Counted from the stretch's first letter, positions 8,701-19,006 are shown. The stretch: 64,000 bases of DNA from Paenibacillus turpanensis (GCF_011421635.1 NZ_WTLI01000014.1:1-64000); one strand, 5' to 3'. Numbers and translations are program-made. Notes: generated by a model not told the origin, from the letters alone.

Positions 8701-9858
8701 TTAGAAACGAACCGCCCGATTTGCATTGATTCTTCCGTACACCCAGTACACTCCTGTGCCTGGAATCTCTTCGGCCGTCGCCGCGATCACATCGCGAATC
8801 GTTTCATTTGTTCTGCCCTGCGAAGCCAGCAGCGCCGCTAAGCCGGCCACATGGGGAGCCGCCATGGAAGTGCCGCTCAAGAACACGTAACCGCCCGGAT
8901 ACGTCGATAAAATATCCGTCCCCGGAGCCGCTACCTCCACCCATGTTCCATAATTGGAAAACGTAGATTTGCGGTCGCTCGAGTCCGTCGAAGCGACTGC
9001 AAGAACGTTCGCATAATAAGCCGGATAGTTCGGCGTCGAGACACCTTCATTGCCGGCAGCCGCGACAAGCACAGCTCCTTTGCTCCATGCATAATTCACG
9101 GCATTTTGCAGCGTGTACGAGCCTGAAGTCGATCCCAGGCTCAGATTGATAACCTTCGCGCCTTGATTGGCGGCGAATACAATTCCATTTGCCACAGCGG
9201 AAAGCGAGCCGCCGCCGCTGCTGTCCAACACGCGCACCGGCATTATACGCACGAGCGGCGCCATTCCGGCAATGCCGCGCGCATTATTGGTGACCGCCGC
9301 CGCAATACCGGCAACGTGCGTGCCGTGCCCGTTGCCATCGTTCGGCAGACCACCATCCACGAAATCCGCACCCGGCACGATTTTCTGCTCCAAATCCGGG
9401 TGACCGATCTGAACCCCAGTGTCGACGACCGCAATCGTTATTTCCTCGCTCCCCAGCGTCACATCCCACGCAGCCGGAGCGTTCACCATTTGCGGTCCGT
9501 ATTGATAATAAGAGAAATACGTGTCGTTCGGAGTGAAAAAAGCCTTGAAGCGATAGTTCGGCTCGCAATACTCTACCTCTCCAAGCTTGGAATAAGCGCG
9601 CATCATCCGCCGTACACTTTTCTTTGAACGGATATATTGAATACCCAAGGATTCGCAGCTCCCCGTTACTTCACAGCGCTGCTGTCGATGGATTTCTTCC
9701 ATCCTTTCCGCTGCCGTACCGTCCCGGAACTTCACGATCAGCTCATTCGGCATGTGCGTTTCATCGTCTTGCGAAGACAAGCGGAACAGCACAACGCCAA
9801 AAGCCGTAAGGAGCACGATAATAAGTGCCGCCGCAACAAACCATAGCGCCAAGTCCAT
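8701..9858 (-). CDS. S8 family serine peptidase (thermitase-like)
   Basis: A 385-residue subtilisin-type protease with an N-terminal membrane segment (5-25), an inhibitor-like propeptide (LIVKFRDGTAAERMEEI, about 39-100) and the catalytic domain. The triad is visible: Asp146 (AVVDTGVQ), His178 (GNGHGTHVAG) and Ser331 (SGTSMAAPH), with oxyanion Asn270 (AAAGNEG). The domain is close in style to thermitase. The N-terminal hydrophobic segment lacks an obvious signal peptidase site, so it may be membrane-anchored and facing outwards. The gene is flanked by terminators on both sides and is transcribed alone. Confidence 0.92.
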   Translation of the reverse strand: MDLALWFVAAALIIVLLTAFGVVLFRLSSQDDETHMPNELIVKFRDGTAAERMEEIHRQQRCEVTGSCESLGIQYIRSKKSVRRMMRAYSKLGEVEYCEPNYRFKAFFTPNDTYFSYYQYGPQMVNAPAAWDVTLGSEEITIAVVDTGVQIGHPDLEQKIVPGADFVDGGLPNDGNGHGTHVAGIAAAVTNNARGIAGMAPLVRIMPVRVLDSSGGGSLSAVANGIVFAANQGAKVINLSLGSTSGSYTLQNAVNYAWSKGAVLVAAAGNEGVSTPNYPAYYANVLAVASTDSSDRKSTFSNYGTWVEVAAPGTDILSTYPGGYVFLSGTSMAAPHVAGLAALLASQGRTNETIRDVIAATAEEIPGTGVYWVYGRINANRAVRF

Positions 9859-9934
9859 CTCCTCCTTCTTTTAGAGATGTCCACAGCATATGCCGGCTTG
9901 CTCCGAGGGGAAGCGGCCCCCGCCTCCTTCACGC

Positions 9935-9962
9935 AAAAACGGCCCCTCAATAAGAGGAGCCG
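9935..9962 (-). terminator. Terminator of the chemosensory operon
   Basis: On the minus strand CGGCTCCTC pairs with GAGGGGCCG around TTATT, followed by five T. It lies about 100 bases past cheB. Confidence 0.8.
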
Positions 9963-10060
9963 CAGGGCTTACAATCATGCTGAATATTCAAATCCGAACA
10001 TGTGACTTCCGGATAAATCTATCTTTTGGTTAAGCTTAAGCTCAAGATCATACTGAAACC

Positions 10061-11173
10061 CTACTGAAAATACGACACGATCTGCCCGTATACAGCGGAC
10101 AAATGCACCTGTCGATCCGCCAGCCCCGCCTCCACCACGACCCTCGGCATTCCGTAAACAATGCACGACTCCTCTGCCTCCGCCAGCACGGTTCCGTTTC
10201 GCGCCTTTACAGCGCGGCAGCCCTCCAAGCCATCGCTGCCCATTCCGGTTAAGATGACGGACAGGATCCGTTCTTGAAACAAGGGAGCCGCCGATTCCAA
10301 AGTAACATCGATCGAGGGCTTATAAAGCGATGTATCGCTTTCGCTGGAAAAGACGAGGAACTTGTCCGTCTTCCCCTCACCGCGCTGGATGATCGTTTGA
10401 AAGCCGGCCGGAGCAATATAAATCGTTCCGGGCGTCAGCTCTTCGCCCGAAAGCGCCTCCTTCACGCGAAGCTGGCAGAGCCCGTCGAACCGTTCCGCAA
10501 GCGGCCGGGTAAAGCCCGGCGGCATATGCTGCACAACGACGATCGGCACCGGAAAATCACCCGGAAACCGCGGCAAAATCGTCTGCAGCGCCGAAGGGCC
10601 CCCGGTTGAACAGCCAATGAACACGAGATCGACCGGCGGCTTCGCGCTGCCGCGGATATTCCTCTGTTCATTGCCCGAAGCGGCCGACGCAGCCGAGGTT
10701 CCCACGGAGGTTTTACCGGGCGCGGATCCCGCCCCCGCTTCCTCTGCGCTAATTTCTCCGGCCCGCCTAACCTTCCCTTCCGCTGCAGCCTTCACTCGCT
10801 GTAAGAAATCATCTACAACGCCGCGTTCCTCGTTTTCCTGAAGCAAGCTCGCCTTGAGGAAAAAATCGATCGCCCCAAGCTCCAGGGCCTGCAGTGTAGC
10901 CTTAGCCCCCTCGACCGTATGGGCGCTGAGCATCACAACCGGCAGCGGGTGTTCCTTCATAATCCGCTCCAATGCGGCAATCCCGTCCATTTCCGGCATT
11001 TCCACATCCATCGTGACGACATCAGGCTGGAATCGCGAAATTTTCTCGAGCGCTTCAATTCCATTCCGTGCTACGCCGACAATATAAAATTGCGAATCAC
11101 GCTCAAACAGCAGGCCGATGGCGCGCCGCATGTATGCAGAATCGTCAACGATCAGTACTCCGTACCGTTTCAT
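10061..11173 (-). CDS. cheB: CheB, receptor methylesterase/deamidase
   Basis: CheB removes methyl groups from receptor glutamates when its receiver is phosphorylated by CheA. The 370-residue protein has an N-terminal receiver (VDDSAYMRR, phosphoacceptor Asp56 in TMDVEMPEMDG), a Ser/Gly/Ala-rich linker of about 50 residues, and the methylesterase domain. That domain shows catalytic Ser (IGCSTGGPSALQ), His (VVVQHMPPGF) and Asp (LTGMGSDGLEG). It overlaps the end of cheR by 29 bases, implying translational coupling. It closes the operon. Confidence 0.95.
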   Translation of the reverse strand: MKRYGVLIVDDSAYMRRAIGLLFERDSQFYIVGVARNGIEALEKISRFQPDVVTMDVEMPEMDGIAALERIMKEHPLPVVMLSAHTVEGAKATLQALELGAIDFFLKASLLQENEERGVVDDFLQRVKAAAEGKVRRAGEISAEEAGAGSAPGKTSVGTSAASAASGNEQRNIRGSAKPPVDLVFIGCSTGGPSALQTILPRFPGDFPVPIVVVQHMPPGFTRPLAERFDGLCQLRVKEALSGEELTPGTIYIAPAGFQTIIQRGEGKTDKFLVFSSESDTSLYKPSIDVTLESAAPLFQERILSVILTGMGSDGLEGCRAVKARNGTVLAEAEESCIVYGMPRVVVEAGLADRQVHLSAVYGQIVSYFQ

Positions 11174-12005
11174 TCGGCAGTTCCCCTTTCCGGTAATAGA
11201 ACGTTCCCTGCTCGTGAACCGATTCGAATCCGGTCTCTAGCCCATTAATCGTTTCCGCATGCCCGAGGAACAAATACCCGCCCGGCTTCAGTCTCGAATG
11301 AAAGTAGGAAACAATGTCCCGAATCACCGGGAGCTCAAAATAGATGAGCACATTCCGGCAAAAAATAATATCAAGCGACGACTCCGGTGCCGGTTTGTCC
11401 CCGGGCCGCAGCAGGTTGCACCAATCAAATTGGACCCGGCTGCGGATCGAAGGCATTACGGCAAACCCATCTCCATCCGCTACAAAATATTTCTGCTTTA
11501 GCGGTTCCGGCGTTCTGCGAAAACAGAGAGAGTTGCGGTGATACCAGCCTTTTCTCGCAATCTCCAGCACCCTCCGGTTAATGTCGGTTGCCTGAACCGA
11601 TACCGATTCCAAAGGAACGCTTCCCTGCTCTGCGATCGACATCAGCAAGCTGTAGGGCTCTTCGCCGGTGGAGCAGGCGGCACTCCAAATCCGAATGCCC
11701 CCGTAATTTACCGATGCGATCCCAGGAAGTAAGCGATTCATCTCCTTGAGCTGCTGCTCTTCCCGAAAAAAATACGTCTCATTAATTGTGATGCGCTCGG
11801 TCAATGTTCTCCACTCGTCCGGATTCGTCTTTAGAAGCTCCATGTACTGCATACATGTGCAGCCAAGCTCCTCCAGCCTGCCGGACACTTTAGAGGCAAG
11901 GGACGACAAGTTGTCCCCATACTGTATCCCGCAATAATCGGCAATCCGATTTGCCAATAATACGAATTCATGCTGCACTATCTCATGATGTTGATCTGCT
12001 GCCAC
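11145..12005 (-). CDS. cheR: CheR, receptor methyltransferase
   Basis: CheR transfers methyl groups from S-adenosylmethionine to receptor glutamates. The 286-residue protein has the N-terminal helical domain (ITINETYFFREEQQL) and the SAM-binding motif SAACSTGEEPYSL. IIFCRNVLIYF and GGYLFLGHAETI, typical of the family, follow. It lies 41 bases downstream of the giant receptor gene and overlaps cheB. With CheB next to it, methylation adaptation is expected on the receptor of the same operon. Confidence 0.95.
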   Translation of the reverse strand: MAADQHHEIVQHEFVLLANRIADYCGIQYGDNLSSLASKVSGRLEELGCTCMQYMELLKTNPDEWRTLTERITINETYFFREEQQLKEMNRLLPGIASVNYGGIRIWSAACSTGEEPYSLLMSIAEQGSVPLESVSVQATDINRRVLEIARKGWYHRNSLCFRRTPEPLKQKYFVADGDGFAVMPSIRSRVQFDWCNLLRPGDKPAPESSLDIIFCRNVLIYFELPVIRDIVSYFHSRLKPGGYLFLGHAETINGLETGFESVHEQGTFYYRKGELPNETVRSTDR

Positions 12006-12046
12006 TGCTTATACCCCCCGATATTGAAAAGGCACAGCCCTTCATA

Positions 12047-15000
12047 TTACTTCCCATACCCAACTAAATTCGATTGAAGCGAAGCTGCTTGCGAGGAAAG
12101 CTCGCGGGTGACGGCCACTGTTTTGGATACATCTTTTTGTGTACGCTTCACAACACTCTCGACTTCCGACAATGCTTGCGACAGCTTCGCTACCTCGGAC
12201 GCCTGATAACGGCCGGCAACCGTTACCTCCGCCGCCTGCTTCGTCATACTGCTTGACGACTGCTCGATTCCTTTCCCCTGCTTCGCCTGCTCGGAAACGG
12301 ATACCGTAATTTGACGCATTTGCTCACGGGCGTTCACAACACCCTTCATAATTTCCTCTGCCCCGACTGCCTGCTCCTTCACCGCTTGACTCACCAGAGA
12401 CGCCTGCTTTGTCACATTCTCCACCGCGCCGACGATCTCTGTGCCCTGCTTCGCCTGTTCCAGCACCGCCAGCGAAACCTGACGCATTTGCTCGCGAGAG
12501 TTTACGACACCCTTCACTACTTCCTCTGCGCCTGATGCTTGCTCTTTCACCGCGCTCGTGACCAGCTCCGACTGCTTCGTCACATTTTCCACGGCGCTCA
12601 CAATGTCGCGGCCCTGCTTCGCCTGCTCTACCGTGGCCGCCGTGATCTGGCGCACCTGCTCACGCGCATTCACGATGCCGCGAACCACTTCCTCCGCACC
12701 GGCTGCCTGCTCCTTCACCGCCTGCGTCACCAGTGCCGCCTGCTTCGTCACACTTTCCACGGCGCTCACAATATCGCGGCCCTGCTTCGCCTGCTCTACC
12801 GTGGCCGCCGTGATCTGGCGCACCTGCTCACGCGCATTCACGATGCCGCGTAGGACTTCCTCCGCACCGGCTGCCTGCTCCTTCACCGCCTGCGTCACCA
12901 TTGCCGCCTGCTTCGTCACACTTTCCACGGCGCTCACAATATCGCGGCCCTGCTTCGCCTGCTCTGCCGTGGCCGCCGTGACTTGGCGCACCTGCTCACG
13001 CGCATTCACGATGCCCGCAACCACTTCCGTCACTCCTGCTGTCTGCTCCTTCATCGCCTGTGCGACCAAGTCCGCCTGCTTCGTTACACTTTCCACGGCA
13101 CGGACAATATCCTTGCTCTGCTTCGCCTGCTCTACCGTCGCAGCGGTAATTTGACGCACCTGCTCACGGGCGTTCATGACGCCTCGAACCACTTCCTCCG
13201 CACCGGTTGCCTGCTCCTTCACCGCCTGTGTTACCATGGCCGCCTGCTTCGTTACATTTTCGACTGCGCTAACAATCCCGCGGCCCTGCTTCGTCTGCTC
13301 CACCGTTGCCACTGTAATCTGGCGCACCTGTTCACGGGCATTCAAGATGCCGCGAATAATTTCTTCCGCGCCTGCCGCCTGCTCGCGCACCGCGTGCGCA
13401 ACCATTTCCGCCTGCTTCGTCACATTTTCCACAGCACGTACGACATCCGTGCCCTGCTTTGCCTGCTCCTTGGTCGCTGACGTGACTTGACGCACCTGCT
13501 CACGGGCATTGATCACGCCTTTAATAATTTCCTCAATGCCCAGCGCCTGCTCCGAGGTCGCCTGCGTTACCAGTTCCGCCTGCTTCGCCATAACACTGAC
13601 GGATTCAACGATTTGCTCGCTGCCCTTCGCCTGCTCCGAAGTTGCGACCGAAATTTGCCGGATTTCGCGGGTAATGCTGTCCACACCGGTCACGATTCGC
13701 TCGATCGCTTTCCCGGTTTCGTCCGCGAGGCGGCTGCCCTGCTCCACCTTCTCCGTGCCGATGGTAATCGCTTTGATCGCGTCCGTCGTTTCGCCTTGGA
13801 TTCCCTTGATCAGCTGGGCAATTTCCTTCGTCGCCCGCGCGCTGCGCTCGGCAAGCTTGCGCACCTCGTCCGCGACTACCGCGAAGCCTTTGCCGTGCTC
13901 GCCGGCACGAGCCGCTTCAATCGCAGCGTTCAGCGCCAGCAGGTTGGTCTGCTCGGCAATATCGTCGATAACCTCGATGATGCTGCCGATTTCCTCCGAG
14001 CTCTTGCCCAGGCTGCCCATAACAACCGATGCTTGCTTAATAACATCGGAAATTTCCTTCATGCCTGTCAAAGACTGCACGACCGCTTTTTGGCCTTCCT
14101 TCGCTTCTTCCTGCACATTATTCGTCAGCGTGTTGACGTTCTGCGCATTGCGGGACACCTGCTCGATGGAAGCCGCCATTTGTTGAATCGATGCGGAGCT
14201 TCCCGTTACCGATTTTTGCAGCTGCCCGGCATTGCCGGCTACATTCTTAACCGACTTGCCCATCTGCTCGATCGATGCGGAAATTTGCTCCACCGAGCTG
14301 GCCGTGCTTTCACTGTTGCCTGCAACCTGCTGGATCGAGACCACCATTTCTTCAATAGCGGAATTCGCCTCCTGCGCCGAAGCGGTTAAGCTCTCGGCAC
14401 TCCCGGCTACGCCCTTGATCGATTTGCCCATCTCTTCCATCGAAGCGGAAATTTGCTCCACCGAGCTGGCCGTGCTTTCGCTGTTGCCCGCGACCTGCTG
14501 GATCGAGACCACCATTTCCTGAATGGCGGCAGACGTTTCCTGCGCCGAGGCCGTCAAGCTGTCCGCATTACCCGCCACGCCCTTAATCGACTGGCTCATT
14601 TCCTCCACAGAGGCGGAAATTTGCTCCACCGAGCTGGCCGTGCTTTCGCTGTTGCCCGCGACCTGCTGGATCGAGGCTGCCAGCTCCTGAATCGCAGCCG
14701 CGGTTTCCTGAGCGGAAGCCGTTAAGCTTTCCGCATTACCCGCTACGCCTTTAATCGATTTGCTCATCTGCTCCATCGAAACGGAAATTTGCTCCACGGA
14801 ACCCGCCGTGCTTTCAGAGTTGCCCGCAACCTGCTGAATCGAGGCTACGATTTCCTGAATCGCGTGAGCTGTCTCTTCCGCCGAGGAGGTTAAGCTGTCC
14901 GCGTTTGCCGCTACCCCTTTGATCGACTTGCCCATCTCTTCCATCGAAGCGGAAATTTGCTCCACCGAGCTGGCTGTGCTCTCGCTGTTGCCCGCGACCT

Positions 15001-15637
15001 GCTGAATGGATGCCACCATTTCTTGAATGGCGGCGGACGTTTCCTTCGCCGAGGCGGTCAAGCTTTCGGCATTGCCGGCCACGCCTTGGATCGAGCGGCT
15101 CATCTGTTCCATCGAGACCGAAATTTGCTCAATCGAGCTGGCCGTGCTTTGGGCATTGCCCGACACCTGCTGCGTCGAAGCCACCATCTCTTGAATCGCG
15201 TGCGAAACTTCCTGCGCCGAAGCGGTCAAGCTTTCAGCATTACCGGCCACGCCTTGAATCGAGCGGCTCATCTGCTCCATCGAAGCCGAAATTTGCTCAA
15301 CGGATGAAGACGTGCTTTCACTATTGCCGGCCGTCTGCTGAATCGACGCAACCATTTCAGCGATCGCATCGGTTACCTGCTCAGCCGATTGCGTTACGCT
15401 TTCCGCGTTTACCGCCACGCCTTCAATCGATTGAAGCAGGCCCTTCACGGTCGCTCCTGTCGTCTCCACGGAGACCGCCTGTTCCTCTGCGCCCTGGGAA
15501 ATCTGCTCTGTGATTTCAGACAAGTGCTTTAGCTGCTGCTCCAATTTCTCCGAATCTTTATGAGCCTGTTTGCCCTGGCGCTCCCACTCCGAGCCCTTAA
15601 TCAACGATAAGCCTATTTTCTCCTTAAAAGTTCCCAT
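12047..15637 (-). CDS. Giant soluble methyl-accepting chemoreceptor
   Basis: A 1196-residue chemoreceptor without signal peptide, membrane segment, HAMP or recognisable sensor domain; almost all of it is the coiled-coil signalling hairpin. The conserved tip, which contacts CheA and CheW, is at 570-597 ([16 protein letters not shown]...ADEVRKLAE). The N-arm holds seven tandem modules with VEQIS/IEQIS at 113, 169, 225, 281, 337, 393 and 449. The C-arm holds nine modules, with N-A/S-R-E-Q near 711, 767, 823, 879, 935, 991, 1047 and 1103 plus a degenerate copy at 655. Every interval is exactly 56 residues (eight heptads). Usual cytoplasmic hairpins are several-fold shorter. The position between cheW and cheR ties it to this operon. 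The stimulus is unknown. Confidence 0.93.
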   Translation of the reverse strand: MGTFKEKIGLSLIKGSEWERQGKQAHKDSEKLEQQLKHLSEITEQISQGAEEQAVSVETTGATVKGLLQSIEGVAVNAESVTQSAEQVTDAIAEMVASIQQTAGNSESTSSSVEQISASMEQMSRSIQGVAGNAESLTASAQEVSHAIQEMVASTQQVSGNAQSTASSIEQISVSMEQMSRSIQGVAGNAESLTASAKETSAAIQEMVASIQQVAGNSESTASSVEQISASMEEMGKSIKGVAANADSLTSSAEETAHAIQEIVASIQQVAGNSESTAGSVEQISVSMEQMSKSIKGVAGNAESLTASAQETAAAIQELAASIQQVAGNSESTASSVEQISASVEEMSQSIKGVAGNADSLTASAQETSAAIQEMVVSIQQVAGNSESTASSVEQISASMEEMGKSIKGVAGSAESLTASAQEANSAIEEMVVSIQQVAGNSESTASSVEQISASIEQMGKSVKNVAGNAGQLQKSVTGSSASIQQMAASIEQVSRNAQNVNTLTNNVQEEAKEGQKAVVQSLTGMKEISDVIKQASVVMGSLGKSSEEIGSIIEVIDDIAEQTNLLALNAAIEAARAGEHGKGFAVVADEVRKLAERSARATKEIAQLIKGIQGETTDAIKAITIGTEKVEQGSRLADETGKAIERIVTGVDSITREIRQISVATSEQAKGSEQIVESVSVMAKQAELVTQATSEQALGIEEIIKGVINAREQVRQVTSATKEQAKQGTDVVRAVENVTKQAEMVAHAVREQAAGAEEIIRGILNAREQVRQITVATVEQTKQGRGIVSAVENVTKQAAMVTQAVKEQATGAEEVVRGVMNAREQVRQITAATVEQAKQSKDIVRAVESVTKQADLVAQAMKEQTAGVTEVVAGIVNAREQVRQVTAATAEQAKQGRDIVSAVESVTKQAAMVTQAVKEQAAGAEEVLRGIVNAREQVRQITAATVEQAKQGRDIVSAVESVTKQAALVTQAVKEQAAGAEEVVRGIVNAREQVRQITAATVEQAKQGRDIVSAVENVTKQSELVTSAVKEQASGAEEVVKGVVNSREQMRQVSLAVLEQAKQGTEIVGAVENVTKQASLVSQAVKEQAVGAEEIMKGVVNAREQMRQITVSVSEQAKQGKGIEQSSSSMTKQAAEVTVAGRYQASEVAKLSQALSEVESVVKRTQKDVSKTVAVTRELSSQAASLQSNLVGYGK
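12164..13675 (-). repeat. Nine tandem 168-bp repeats (receptor C-arm)
   Basis: Coding repeats of period 56 codons with no length change, covering protein residues 655-1158. Consensus pieces: [19 protein letters not shown], then [16 protein letters not shown], then [20 protein letters not shown]. Each unit is itself two related 28-residue halves. Units 4-6 are nearly identical at the DNA level, suggesting recent duplication or gene conversion. Confidence 0.9.
14126..15301 (-). repeat. Seven tandem 168-bp repeats (receptor N-arm)
   Basis: Coding repeats of period 56 codons covering residues 113-504. Consensus pieces: [20 protein letters not shown], then [19 protein letters not shown], then [18 protein letters not shown] degenerate half unit precedes the first copy. 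The period equals that of the C-arm although the sequences differ. Confidence 0.9.
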
Positions 15638-15750
15638 TGCGATCTCCTCCGAATTCGTGGTTGTTCAAGCCGTAAAAAGTGAATAGTATATGGCATTAAA
15701 AACGAATGACTGCATATCATAACAAGCTCAGGACGCGGCTGAACACCCGC

Positions 15751-16212
15751 TTACTGTACCGAGCTGCGGACCGCCTCCAGCTCTCGGGGGTCCAAAACCC
15801 GGTCCATATCCAGCAGCACCAGCATCCGTTCTTGGATCGTAAACATTGCTCGCATATATCGCGTATCGATGGTATGAATCGATTCCGGGGGCTCCTTCAT
15901 CTGCCCTCCCTGCGTGCGCAGAACTTCTGTCACTTCATCGACCAGCAGGCCCAGCTGGCTCCCGCGCGCTTCCGTGATAATGATTCGCTGCTTTCGCGAG
16001 CCTGACGCCGCCGACATTCGAAGCGCGATCCGCAAGTCGATAATCGGGATTACGCTGCCTCTTAAATGAATGACGCCGATCATCGCCATGGGCGCTTTCG
16101 CCACCGCCGTAACCTTCGGAACGAATATAATTTCATACACCTCTTGGATCGGCAGCCCAAATTCACTTTCCTCCAGCCGAAAGGTAACCAACTGCTCCAC
16201 TGCTGCAATCAT
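15751..16212 (-). CDS. cheW: CheW coupling protein (second copy)
   Basis: A 153-residue CheW: a beta-barrel adaptor linking receptors to CheA. It has the family landmarks LVTFRLEESEFGLPI, VIHLRGSVIPIIDLRI and GLLVDEVTEVLR. I start at ATG 16212, which lies just after AGGAGGTG; a GTG nine bases upstream overlaps that site. It lies 24 bases after cheA and 113 bases before the receptor gene. A second CheW, first in the operon, differs substantially, so the two may make different contacts in the array. Confidence 0.92.
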   Translation of the reverse strand: MIAAVEQLVTFRLEESEFGLPIQEVYEIIFVPKVTAVAKAPMAMIGVIHLRGSVIPIIDLRIALRMSAASGSRKQRIIITEARGSQLGLLVDEVTEVLRTQGGQMKEPPESIHTIDTRYMRAMFTIQERMLVLLDMDRVLDPRELEAVRSSVQ

Positions 16213-16236
16213 AAACCGCACCTCCTCTTAACCGCC

Positions 16237-18330
16237 TCATAAAGACGCCGCCGCATCAAGAGAGCGAGAGCTTTTTTGGGCATCGACAATTTTAAAAATG
16301 CCGGTTACATCAAGGATGAGCGCGATGCTCCCATCACCGAGAATCGTCGCCCCCGACACACCTTCCACCTTCCCAATAAACGACCCGGTCGATTTGACGA
16401 CAATCTCCTGATTTCCGACCAGCTCATCGACGACAAGTCCAATCCGTTTGTCCGCAAGCCCGATCACCACGACCGACACCTGCTGCCTCTCCTGCTTCGT
16501 CTGCGGGATGCGAAAATGGTCGTGCATCCAAACGAGCGGAATGACACGCTCGCGCATTTTCATCACAGCCTGCCCTTTGATCGAGTAAATATCGCTTCGT
16601 TCCACCCTCACGATTTCGTCTACGCTGCTCATAGGGAGTGCATAGACGCTCTGATTCAGCTTCACGAGCAGCCCGCGTAAAATCGCCAAGGTCAGCGGCA
16701 GCTTAATCGTAAATTTAGTGCCTTGTCCAACATTCGTCTCCACATCGATCAGGCCGTTTAGCTTTTCGATATGACTGCGGACGATGTCCATTCCGACCCC
16801 GCGTCCGGACACCTCGCTAATGGCAGACGAGGTGGACAGTCCCGGCATAAAAATAATGCCCAATGCTTCCTGCTCATTCATCGCGTCCGCCTGCTGCTGT
16901 GTAAGAATCCCTTTGCTCACGGCCGCTTTTTTCAGCTTGTCCGTATGGATGCCGCCTCCGTCATCTTCCACCGTCAAGACGACCTGGTTGTCCTGATGGG
17001 CGGCACGCAAAGTCACCGTTCCTTTCTCCGGCTTCCCTGCAGCCAGCCGCTGCTCCGCGCTCTCGATACCGTGGTCGACGGAATTGCGCAGCAGGTGAAT
17101 AATCGGATCGGAAATTTCTTCGATGACCGTGCGGTCAAGCTCGGTTTCCCGTCCTTGGATGACGAGCTCGATCCCCTTCTTCAAGCTCTGAGAGAGGTCC
17201 CGCACCATGCGCGGAAACCGCTGGAACAGCTGATCGATCGGCAGCATCCGTGTTTTCATTACCGATTCCTGAAGATCCCCGATCACTCTGGAGATGTGAT
17301 TCGAAACCTGATCGAGGTCCTCCAGCATATCGTCCATATATTTGTCCCGCAAAAGCATCCCGATCTGAGCGATCCGGGTCTGGTCAATGACCAGCTCCCC
17401 TACGAGATTCATTAAATTTTCCAGCCGATCGACGTCAACCCGGATCGTTTGGACGGAGCGTTTGCTGTCATCACGAACGGCAGAGGCTGCTTGCACAGGC
17501 TGCGGCCTTGAAGGTGCAGCCTGCTCCGGTGCCTGGTTTGCCTGCTGCTCCGGCACTGCGAGAGCCTGCACTTGAACGGACGCCACATCGGGATGCTGTC
17601 CAACTCGGCTGAGCAGCTCCTCTCCTTCATAGGCCGAGGCGATAAAATAATGAAGAGTGTCGGCCATGTCCGCTTGATCCAGCGCAGGGTGCGTGCCGAT
17701 CACCTCACCGTGCTCCTGCAGCTGGTTATATAACACGTACGCTCGCGCTACCTTCATCGTGCATTCCGGCACGAGCGCCGCACGATACTGCCAAAGCTTC
17801 TTGCCTTCCCGCCCCGCCTGCTGCAAACGGTGCAGCTGATCAGTGCTCAGCAAGGCTTCAGCCGATTGCCCTTGGGCCGGCATCTGTTCACCGCCTGCTC
17901 CAGCTCCGGCCGTGCGGAAACCGCTATCCGCTGCGTCAGTCCGACCTGCCGCCGCAGTTTCCAGCAAGGTATGAAGCCTTGTAACCAACGGCTTGCTGTC
18001 AGCCGCTTCCGTGCCGTCCGTAAAGCTCCTTTTAAGATGATGCAAATAGTCCAAGCAAGCGAAAAGCACATCGATAACATCTTGGGAAACAGCCAGCTTC
18101 TCATTTCGAATTTGATCCAGCACATTTTCCATTTCATGCGTAACACGCGTCATCGGATCAAAGCCCATCGCTGCGGAGGAGCCTTTCAGCGTATGCGCCG
18201 CGCGAAAAATCGTTTGGATCCCTTTTGGATCATCCTGCTTTTCTTCCAGCTTTAAAATCTCTTGCTCCAGCATCAGAAGCTGCTCTTCTACCTCTGCGAT
18301 AAAGAGTCCCGTCAATTCCTGGCGATCCAA
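16237..18330 (-). CDS. cheA: CheA chemotaxis histidine kinase
   Basis: CheA phosphorylates response regulators under receptor control. The 697-residue protein shows the HPt domain with His46 (FRAAHTLKGSSAAMG), a Pro/Ala/Gln-rich linker and a P2-like region (about 165-260). Next come the P3 dimerisation helices (VDRLENLMNLVGELVI), the P4 ATPase (LLRNSVDHGIE; VEDDGGGI; SGRGVGMDIV) and the P5 CheW-like regulatory domain. No receiver domain is attached. No cheY, cheC or cheD lies in the window, so CheB or a distant CheY must be the phosphate acceptor. Confidence 0.95.
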   Translation of the reverse strand: MDRQELTGLFIAEVEEQLLMLEQEILKLEEKQDDPKGIQTIFRAAHTLKGSSAAMGFDPMTRVTHEMENVLDQIRNEKLAVSQDVIDVLFACLDYLHHLKRSFTDGTEAADSKPLVTRLHTLLETAAAGRTDAADSGFRTAGAGAGGEQMPAQGQSAEALLSTDQLHRLQQAGREGKKLWQYRAALVPECTMKVARAYVLYNQLQEHGEVIGTHPALDQADMADTLHYFIASAYEGEELLSRVGQHPDVASVQVQALAVPEQQANQAPEQAAPSRPQPVQAASAVRDDSKRSVQTIRVDVDRLENLMNLVGELVIDQTRIAQIGMLLRDKYMDDMLEDLDQVSNHISRVIGDLQESVMKTRMLPIDQLFQRFPRMVRDLSQSLKKGIELVIQGRETELDRTVIEEISDPIIHLLRNSVDHGIESAEQRLAAGKPEKGTVTLRAAHQDNQVVLTVEDDGGGIHTDKLKKAAVSKGILTQQQADAMNEQEALGIIFMPGLSTSSAISEVSGRGVGMDIVRSHIEKLNGLIDVETNVGQGTKFTIKLPLTLAILRGLLVKLNQSVYALPMSSVDEIVRVERSDIYSIKGQAVMKMRERVIPLVWMHDHFRIPQTKQERQQVSVVVIGLADKRIGLVVDELVGNQEIVVKSTGSFIGKVEGVSGATILGDGSIALILDVTGIFKIVDAQKSSRSLDAAASL

Positions 18331-18341
18331 CCTAACCCCTC

Positions 18342-18788
18342 CTAGCCGGACAATACCTGCCCAATATTTAAAATGCTGACGAGACCTTCCTCCGAATTGC
18401 CGATCCCGTTAAAGTAGGAGCCGTCCAAACCCGAAACGATTTCGCCCGACGGGTGGATTTCATGGAACTGTGTCACCCGGTTTACCGCGTCTACAATCAT
18501 GCCTACCATCTCATCCTCATGCTTGACAATGACAATCCTCGCTTTAGATGATGGAGAAGCCTCCTCCAGCCAAAACCGCTTTCGCAGCGAAATAATCGGA
18601 ACAATCTTGCCGCGAAGATTCGTCACCCCTTCGAGAAAATGTTTGGGATGGGGGACCTCCGTTATTTTTTGCAGCTTAATAATTTCATAGATTTCCGAGA
18701 TTTCGATCGCATATTTCTCTACTCCCAGCTGAACGACAATAAACTGGTTTAGCAAAGCGCTGCTCAATGTTTGCTCACTCCTTGCCAT
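18342..18788 (-). CDS. cheW: CheW coupling protein (first copy)
   Basis: A 148-residue CheW with FIVVQLGVEKYAIEISE, VTNLRGKIVPIISLR and VGMIVDAVNRVTQ. It is the first gene of the chemosensory operon and ends 11 bases before cheA. The ATG at 18788 has only a weak ribosome-binding site. An internal TTG at 18767 is preceded by AAGGAGTG and may be the real start, removing seven residues and leaving the fold intact. Confidence 0.92.
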   Translation of the reverse strand: MARSEQTLSSALLNQFIVVQLGVEKYAIEISEIYEIIKLQKITEVPHPKHFLEGVTNLRGKIVPIISLRKRFWLEEASPSSKARIVIVKHEDEMVGMIVDAVNRVTQFHEIHPSGEIVSGLDGSYFNGIGNSEEGLVSILNIGQVLSG

Positions 18789-18847
18789 TTACGCCCTAAT
18801 ATAGTTTCAATATACCAATAGTTCGCCTGTCGGTATCCGAAAATCGG

Positions 18848-18863
18848 TTGCGGAACCCCGCAA
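18848..18863 (-). promoter_or_regulatory. Perfect palindrome upstream of cheW
   Basis: TTGCGG and CCGCAA flank a 4-base centre, about 60 bases before the first cheW and after the terminator of the preceding operon. It could be an operator or an mRNA leader hairpin; I see no convincing sigma-D promoter here. Confidence 0.35.
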
Positions 18864-18913
18864 TAATTCGACGTGATACCGCAAAATACGACATTTTATA
18901 TTCTTATACGCAC

Positions 18914-18956
18914 AAAAAAACACATCAAATGGTACAAAATACCCATTTGATGTGTT
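18914..18956 (-). terminator. Terminator of the PAS kinase/regulator operon
   Basis: On the minus strand AACACATCAAATGG pairs with CCATTTGATGTGTT and is followed by seven T. It separates the two-component operon from the chemosensory operon. Confidence 0.85.
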
Positions 18957-19006
18957 CGAAAATGTCATTCTAACAAAAGTGAAGCAGTCCCCCAGCATGC
19001 TCCTCA

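Noticed and set aside
12164..15301. CRISPR-like or satellite array
   Set aside because: The 168-bp periodicity is fully explained by coding heptad modules; there are no short palindromic repeats with unique spacers.
12074..15513. Several long open frames on the plus strand opposite the chemoreceptor gene, up to 300 codons
   Set aside because: They mirror the repetitive minus-strand codons, give low-complexity proteins rich in Arg, Leu and His or Cys and Ser, and have no ribosome-binding sites.
18789..18913. Sigma-D (motility) promoter before the chemosensory operon
   Set aside because: I looked for TAAA-N15-GCCGATAT and found only partial matches with wrong spacing.
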